NCBI GenBank assembly: GCA_019828565.1 | Contig: JAHDYR010000024.1 | Location: forward strand, 427,664-491,663 | Direction of reading: 5' to 3' | Source of the DNA: Carpediemonas membranifera | Taxonomy: Eukaryota; Fornicata | Length of the DNA stretch: 64,000 nucleotides | In this document: positions 58,751 through 64,000 of the stretch, piece by piece | How positions within the stretch are numbered: the first letter of the stretch is position 1 | Layout of the letters: each line of letters begins with the position of its first letter | Translations under genes and position numbers: made by a program | Notes under the pieces: generated by a model | Databases searched by the model: none | What the model saw: the letters and a program-made list of their open reading frames with translations, nothing else | Told to the model about the DNA's origin: nothing

Positions 58751-59437
58751 ATGGACGTCGACGAAATTATCACTGTTAACGAGGAAACGCCGCGCGATAC
58801 GAATGAAGACCTCCTTGATATTCTCACTATCACAGACATTGGGCCTGTTGTCGCCGAGAAGGGCATGCAATACTGCATCGACAATATTCTCCCCGAGGTT
58901 TCCACCTACCTCAGCGGATTCGAGTGGAGACCGCGCGCCAAGATGATCCGGCTCTTCCCGTCCCTAGTCGAGCATCTTGCCGAGGAATCCATGTTCAGCG
59001 GGGACGTCGTCGCCGCCCTCTTTTCCGTGTGGCTGTCCGACCCCGTTCAGGCCGTCCGCGCCGCCGCCTCCGAGACCGTGGCCGTAATCACGGGCAAGTT
59101 CGGGCAGGACTGGGGCGCGGCCTCCCTGTCGCCCCAGCTCCAGGGGCTCAGCAAGTCGGACGTCTCTCGCTTCAGGGTCGCCGCCGTGGACGCTCTCGAG
59201 TCACTGATCTCCTTCTTCGATGACTACCACACCGAGCGGTACGCCCTGCCGGTGCTACTCTCCCTCGTTGCCGACCCCGTCCCCAACGTCCGCATCAACG
59301 TCGCCCATGCCCTCAACGCCGTCGCCGTGGGCCACCGCTCGCTGCGGGACAAGGTGCGCGCGGCGATCGAGACGCTGTACACCGACCCGGACCTCGACGT
59401 CAAGGAGGTCGCTGAGGTGGCGCTGAAGCAGTGCTGA
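58751..59437 (+). CDS. HEAT-repeat protein, PP2A A-subunit-like but short
   Basis: 228 aa from the first ATG. Three or four HEAT-type helical pairs such as DPVQAVRAAASETVAVITGKFG, SRFRVAAVDALESLISFF and DPVPNVRINVAHALNAVAVG. These resemble C-terminal repeats of the PR65 scaffold, which has 15, so this may be a short scaffold of another kind or the last exon of a larger gene whose earlier exons I did not find upstream. Divergent from uridine phosphorylase (298 bp). Confidence 0.6.
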   Translation: MDVDEIITVNEETPRDTNEDLLDILTITDIGPVVAEKGMQYCIDNILPEVSTYLSGFEWRPRAKMIRLFPSLVEHLAEESMFSGDVVAALFSVWLSDPVQAVRAAASETVAVITGKFGQDWGAASLSPQLQGLSKSDVSRFRVAAVDALESLISFFDDYHTERYALPVLLSLVADPVPNVRINVAHALNAVAVGHRSLRDKVRAAIETLYTDPDLDVKEVAEVALKQC

Positions 59438-59526
59438 GCATCGATACTGCCTGTTGTGATACATTATGGGGCGGGGCGCCAGTAAATCAGCATCCGCGTC
59501 ACTCACGACTGGTCTCACAAATTTTC

Positions 59527-62500
59527 ATGGAACATGAACTGAGCTTTCACGAGCTGGGGAACCACAAGACGCCATATAGGCCATCCCCGTTCGGCACAGG
59601 AGCTACGCGTGTGACGCCAAAGGTCTCTCAGCGTCCCGACGATGACGAGCATCACATTGACATCCCAAGCCCGACGAGAGAGGACGGTGCCAGCGCACAG
59701 TACACAACGCCGATGCAGTCAACCATGCATGATTCAGAAACGCAGGAACTTAGCGCGAAGATTGACAGCTTGGCGGCAGAATTCCGTGCCCTTCAGCAAC
59801 ACGTCCTTGTGCCCACCACCCGCCGCCAGCCCCCCTCCCAGGTCGCCCGCAGCTACACACAGGGCCTAGAGGCGTCACTGGACCAGTACAGTGCCAATGG
59901 GCCGCTCGACCTCGGGGAGCGGGTCGGGCGGATTGAGAGAATGGTCGCGGCGTTCAGCTCGCACTACCCCCAGGTCGCCCAAACAGTCGAGGTCGACGCC
60001 TGGATGGTGAGCAAGATCAGTGACGACAGAGACGAGCTCATGGCCGCCATCAGCGACTCTATCGACCTTTCCCAGGCCGTCCTCGAGAAGTACAAGCGGA
60101 CACGCAGCTGGAAGACCAAGCTCGAGCGGGAGCTCAAGAAGCAGCTGGATCCCCTCGTTGACCGCATACACCAACACGACTCCGACCTCGAGGCGCTCAG
60201 AGGGTGGGCGGCCGGGGCGAGGGTCCAGCCGAGAGTTGAGCCCCAGGGCCTCGGCGATCTCGAGGCCCGGATCGCGAGGCTGGAGGCGAGGGATACCAGC
60301 GCCGGGCTGAGCGAGCGTGATGTCCGTGCACTCGCGGCGAAGGTCGTCCGAGAAATCCTGGACGACGACGACACCGCCGAGGCCGCGATGGGACCAGCCT
60401 TCGACCTGCGTGTGAATAGGATACTGAAAGGACGGCTTGGCTCGGCCACAGAGGAGCTCGGTCGGGCAAGAGCTGACTGGACTGCAGACCTCGGCCGTGT
60501 GAAGGCGGCTGCCGACGCGGATAAGGCGGAGGCCGAGCGGCGGGAGACAAAGCTCCGTGTCGCCCTGGATAATCTGGCCGATCAGCTGCGCTCCGAGGCC
60601 CGCCAGCGTGATGAGGCCGCCACTGCCACGGCCATGCAGGCCAAGGCGGTGGACGAGCGATTGGCCGACCTCGAGTCTACTGCCCAGCAGTCTGCCAGTA
60701 GTGCAGATGTGGATGCTCTCTGGGCAGCCCACGAGGAGCTGCAGACGTCCCTCCGTGGTGCGACCGAGACGGCGGCCGGGCTGGGCGATCTTGTCCAGAA
60801 GCAGGGCACCGCGGCCACTGAGCAGTACTCAAAGGTAGTAGACTTCATGAGCGAGTTCGCAAAGCAGACAGACGCCCTCTCAGCGGCCGTCAGCGCCAAG
60901 GCGAATGCCTCTGCTGTCGAAGCTTTTGTCAAGCAGCAGGGCGACGCGTTCGCGTCCCAGCAGGCGGAGGCCGTTGGGAAGCTCAAGCAGACGGTGTGGA
61001 AAGCACTGGACGCGGTCGGCCACCGCGTGGACGAGGCCGAGCAACGAGCCCGGGGTATGGAGGAACGCCTGGCCGCCAGCGACGCGGCCATCGCTGCAAC
61101 GGCCAAGACAGTGGGCGAGGTCCACGAGAAGCTTGCCGCACGGTGCGATGGCCTTAAGACCGCCGACACCCGCCTCACAAACAGGATCCAAGCCATCGAG
61201 ACCGTCGTCCGTGACACAGAGACTCTGGTCAAGGATGGTCAGAGTCGCCTGGAGTCGGCCATGGATGCTAAGCACTCCAAGGTGATGGGGCGCGTCAAAA
61301 GCCTCGAGAAGATGGCACAGGCGTTGGAGAGGAGCAGTGAGGCCGCGGCCAAGGAGCACAGCGAGGCGATGACCGGGCTTCGGAGCCAGATCGAGGATCA
61401 CACTGCCACCTACACGCGGGCCCTGGAGGCGATGAACGCCAGTGTCGACGGGAAGCTGGGAACCCTGACTGCACTTGTCGGTCAGAAGGCGGAGTTGGCC
61501 GATGTCGCTGGGATACAGAGCCACCTGGAGGCGAAGGCTGACGCCCTCGAGCATCGCGTGGATGAGACCGTGTCCGCGGCCAGCACAGACCTCAGAAAGG
61601 CCTCTGTCGCGCTTGAGACGCGCATTGAGGATGTCCAGCGGACCATTTCCGGTGTCGAGGAAGCAGTAGGGGCCACTGGTGAGCGTGCTCAGGCCAGCTT
61701 GGTCACACGACTGGCTGCCCTGGATGAGGCCATCGCCAGTGAGGCTGTCCGCATCACCAAGAACGAGGAGACCGCCTCTGACCGTGCCGCAGCCGTTGAT
61801 CGCAGTGTGGCCGAGCTCGGTCAGCGCATCGACACTGTCGTGTCTGCTGCCGCCTCGCGGGCCGACGAACTCGCTGCTGAGATTGATAGCCGGACTGCAG
61901 GCCTGTCGCAATCTGTTGCCCGGCACGACGAGATAATCACGACAATGGATATCCGCCTGGGCACACTCGACTGTGCCGTCCAGGAGGTCGCTAGCAGCAG
62001 CACATCGGAAGAAGTCAGGATCAGTGTGGGTGCGCTTGCTGCGGACATCAAGCGCGTCGAGGCAGACGGGGCGGCCACCGTCGCTGCACTGGCTGGCCTC
62101 CGCGATGAGATGAGTGGCCATGCCGATACGGCGGCAGGGCATGTTGTGAAGCTTGCGGAGCTCGAGCAGTTGTCATTGGAGCATAGCAGCGCCATCTCGG
62201 GTCAGGCGACAACACTCGCTGAAGTTTCCGAGAGGACAGTCGCTCTCGCCGCAGAGAACGCGGAGACGACCAAGGTCCTCGGGAAACTCAGTGATGGTGT
62301 TGACAGCCGCTTCAACGCCGAGGAGGCCGCCCGGCAGAAGCAGCATGACACCCTGAGTGGACGTCTCCAGGACGTCGAGCAGGACATCAAGGTCGTGGCG
62401 GACAATATCCCGCGAGAGATGGAAGGCATGCTTCGTCGGGAGATCGCGACGACCTCGGAGTCCCTGCAGTTGCAGATCGAGCTGCTCGGACAGGACATGG

Positions 62501-63234
62501 CCGGCGATATGAACCAGAGGGTGCAGGAGGCCCACGACAGACTTACAACACTGGACACAACTCTGACCAAGCGGGTAGACGAGGCCCGGCTTGAGATCCG
62601 CGGCTGTTCGGAGCGTGCGGACGTTTTGGAGGGTGCGACCGAGGAGCGCATCGAGGCCATCAACGTCGCCATGAGAGCACTTCGAGAGACAGCCACTGAG
62701 CAGGCCGCGGCCCTCTCGGACTCCCTGGTGGAGCAGCAGACCGGAAGCCGCGACCACCGGGCCAAGATCGACCTCAAGGTGCGCGACCTCGCGACCCGGG
62801 CGACCGAGCTCGAGAGCAGGCTGGCCGGGGCGACATCACAGGTGGAGGTACTGAGCGGTGCGATGGTGCGGGCGGAGAGGGGACTGGAGCATCTCAAGCT
62901 GACGGCGTCATCGACGACAGTCGGCATGGATGAGGTAAGGGCACGGGCACGGACTCAGAGCTCGAACCTGCAGGCGATTGGGGCAGTCATTAAGGTGCAC
63001 GACGACGCGTTGTGCGAGATTGCCGAGACCACCATCGAGATGGCGAAGAAGGTCGACCCTTCCAGAAGAGATCCCCGAAAGAACTCAGAGATGGCCATGT
63101 TCGCGGCGGTACAGCGGCGGAAGCCAGCTGAGGGAGGCGATAGGCCGGCGATCAGGTCGCTGCTGACTAGTCTGCACAAGGATGACTCCGCGGCCGGGTC
63201 TGTGGCGCCCAGTGTGGTGGAGGGGCATGAGTAG
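59527..63234 (+). CDS. giant coiled-coil protein, 1235 aa
   Basis: Starts at the first in-frame ATG (MEHELSFHEL), 89 nt after the HEAT gene's stop. After a Pro/Thr-rich N-terminus of about 80 residues, nearly the whole protein is coiled coil with Ala-, Glu- and Asp-rich heptads and irregular internal repetition, ending in a short basic segment. No motor or enzymatic domain. Similar composition to the coiled-coil protein at 42116. Probably structural; function unknown. Confidence 0.7.
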   Translation: MEHELSFHELGNHKTPYRPSPFGTGATRVTPKVSQRPDDDEHHIDIPSPTREDGASAQYTTPMQSTMHDSETQELSAKIDSLAAEFRALQQHVLVPTTRRQPPSQVARSYTQGLEASLDQYSANGPLDLGERVGRIERMVAAFSSHYPQVAQTVEVDAWMVSKISDDRDELMAAISDSIDLSQAVLEKYKRTRSWKTKLERELKKQLDPLVDRIHQHDSDLEALRGWAAGARVQPRVEPQGLGDLEARIARLEARDTSAGLSERDVRALAAKVVREILDDDDTAEAAMGPAFDLRVNRILKGRLGSATEELGRARADWTADLGRVKAAADADKAEAERRETKLRVALDNLADQLRSEARQRDEAATATAMQAKAVDERLADLESTAQQSASSADVDALWAAHEELQTSLRGATETAAGLGDLVQKQGTAATEQYSKVVDFMSEFAKQTDALSAAVSAKANASAVEAFVKQQGDAFASQQAEAVGKLKQTVWKALDAVGHRVDEAEQRARGMEERLAASDAAIAATAKTVGEVHEKLAARCDGLKTADTRLTNRIQAIETVVRDTETLVKDGQSRLESAMDAKHSKVMGRVKSLEKMAQALERSSEAAAKEHSEAMTGLRSQIEDHTATYTRALEAMNASVDGKLGTLTALVGQKAELADVAGIQSHLEAKADALEHRVDETVSAASTDLRKASVALETRIEDVQRTISGVEEAVGATGERAQASLVTRLAALDEAIASEAVRITKNEETASDRAAAVDRSVAELGQRIDTVVSAAASRADELAAEIDSRTAGLSQSVARHDEIITTMDIRLGTLDCAVQEVASSSTSEEVRISVGALAADIKRVEADGAATVAALAGLRDEMSGHADTAAGHVVKLAELEQLSLEHSSAISGQATTLAEVSERTVALAAENAETTKVLGKLSDGVDSRFNAEEAARQKQHDTLSGRLQDVEQDIKVVADNIPREMEGMLRREIATTSESLQLQIELLGQDMAGDMNQRVQEAHDRLTTLDTTLTKRVDEARLEIRGCSERADVLEGATEERIEAINVAMRALRETATEQAAALSDSLVEQQTGSRDHRAKIDLKVRDLATRATELESRLAGATSQVEVLSGAMVRAERGLEHLKLTASSTTVGMDEVRARARTQSSNLQAIGAVIKVHDDALCEIAETTIEMAKKVDPSRRDPRKNSEMAMFAAVQRRKPAEGGDRPAIRSLLTSLHKDDSAAGSVAPSVVEGHE

Positions 63235-63843
63235 GCCGATTTATGTTAAATGCTAATCAACAGTACACGAAAAACGGCCTCGTTAGTGAAATGAGACCTC
63301 TTATGCCCCTTCTAGCCCGTATAGACTCGTTTGGACAGGCTGTTGGCGCCCTGGTGGCCATGGCCGGCCGAGTCGATTTTCAGCGAATTGGGTCGCAGAG
63401 CTCGAGCGATGGTTTTGAAGGTGTTGGCGAGGTCATCAGAATCACGTGAAAGCGAAGCAATGAGGCTAATATGGCTTTACTAACGCAACTGAGTGGTTCA
63501 AGCGCTTGAAGACATCTCACTGTGCCACTTTCGGCGATGACACCGAGAACACGCTATACTCAGAAGTACTGCAAGCACAGCCCTCGTGATATGTCTTCTA
63601 GTATCACTATACGCTCTCTGTTAGCTTCTTCATCCATGTAGCTCTCCCCAAGGGTAGAAATTTGGCCCAGGAGTTCCATCCGGAGCACACCCCAGCCACG
63701 CCGCCCTGGAGCACCTCTCGGCACGCCATGTGACAGTATGAGGATCATCTAACACATTTCTACCTTTATAGGTATTGTACCTCCCGCGGTACCCTCGTCC
63801 TCCGGTGCCGGCCCGCACCATGCCCATGCACGGCCCCAGCCTG
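63235..63843. other. subtelomeric spacer, no supported gene
   Basis: About 600 bp of mixed composition between the last gene and the telomere. ORFs up to 68 aa show no recognisable similarity. No repeated subtelomeric element or rRNA fragment was seen, unlike Giardia, whose chromosome ends often carry rDNA. Confidence 0.5.
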
Positions 63844-64000
63844 TAAGGTAAGGTAAGGTAAGGTAAGGTAAGGTAAGGTAAGGTAAGGTAAGGTAAGGTA
63901 AGGTAAGGTAAGGTAAGGTAAGGTAAGGTAAGGTAAGGTAAGGTAAGGTAAGGTAAGGTAAGGTAAGGTAAGGTAAGGTAAGGTAAGGTAAGGTAAGGTA
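63844..64000 (+). repeat. telomeric repeat array (TAAGG)n, chromosome end
   Basis: About 31.4 perfect copies of the 5-mer TAAGG run to the window edge. The G-rich strand reads 5' to 3' outward, the orientation of a telomere at a right chromosome end. No interruption is seen. Unit differs from TTAGGG, TTAGG and the TAGGG of Giardia. Confidence 0.85.

Noticed and set aside
63844-64000. TAAGG array as an internal microsatellite
   Set aside because: It is perfect, oriented with the G-rich strand outward, and runs to the very end of the sequence after gene-poor DNA, all better explained by a telomere.

Overview
The window is the end of a nuclear chromosome from a compact, GC-rich protist, running into a telomere of about 31 TAAGG repeats at the right edge (63844-64000). 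Gene content is clearly eukaryotic: histone H3, eL43, Rpb7-like RNA polymerase subunit, DPM1, VTA1, kinesin-1, TGS1, DUS3, glutaminyl-tRNA synthetase, CAP/Srv2 and PPIP5K/Vip1. SHIPPO-repeat and kinesin genes suggest a flagellate. Tight gene packing, RTAAA-type poly(A) signals beside stop codons, and tiny introns with a fused branch-point/3' splice motif suggest a metamonad, perhaps a Carpediemonas-like free-living fornicate. The organism assignment is inference. TAA, TAG and TGA all act as stops.

Layout. 1-2050: end of a PAS-sensor histidine kinase and a tiny ORF. 2418-6859: a 1.91 kb tandem array, three identical histone H3 genes alternating with two copies of a reverse-strand APH/CHK-like small-molecule kinase. 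6.9-8.5 kb: an RCC1-like gene. 8.5-13.1 kb: Vip1/PPIP5K with two phosphatase modules. 13-18.5 kb: TPR protein, unknown Cys-motif protein, DUS3 and a FIT-type lipid phosphatase. 18.8-23.7 kb: SHIPPO protein, CAP and a second, frameshifted RCC1-like gene. 23.7-24.7 kb: no gene seen. 24.7-33 kb: membrane protein, small coiled coil, DPM1, eL43, Rpb7, GlnRS, VTA1 and an unknown basic protein. 32.8-45 kb: kinesin-1, a C2-plus-repeats protein, a GNAT with a myristoylation signal, a Mak5/DDX24 helicase, a coiled-coil protein and TGS1. 45.2-63.2 kb: LRR-coiled-coil protein, several unrecognised large proteins, a PH-AGC kinase, uridine phosphorylase, a HEAT protein and a giant coiled coil. 63.2-63.8 kb: subtelomeric DNA without a supported gene, then the telomere.

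The main discovery is a set of eight introns, seven of them only 28 or 29 nt long, found by reconciling interrupted reading frames with conserved protein families. Six start GTTYGT, and the 3' ends converge on CTCAC-R-CAG or close variants, so branch point and acceptor seem merged. Most would break the frame if retained. Other notable points are a Vip1 protein with a second, degenerate phosphatase domain, an H3 lacking Ser10, and a histone-type 3' stem-loop after every H3 copy.

Functional themes: chromatin and RNA handling (H3, TGS1, DUS3, Mak5, Rpb7), lipid/inositol/membrane biology (Vip1, FIT, DPM1, VTA1), cytoskeleton and flagella (kinesin-1, SHIPPO, CAP, coiled coils) and signalling (histidine kinase, AGC kinase, RCC1-like proteins). 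Neighbouring genes show no operon-like functional link.
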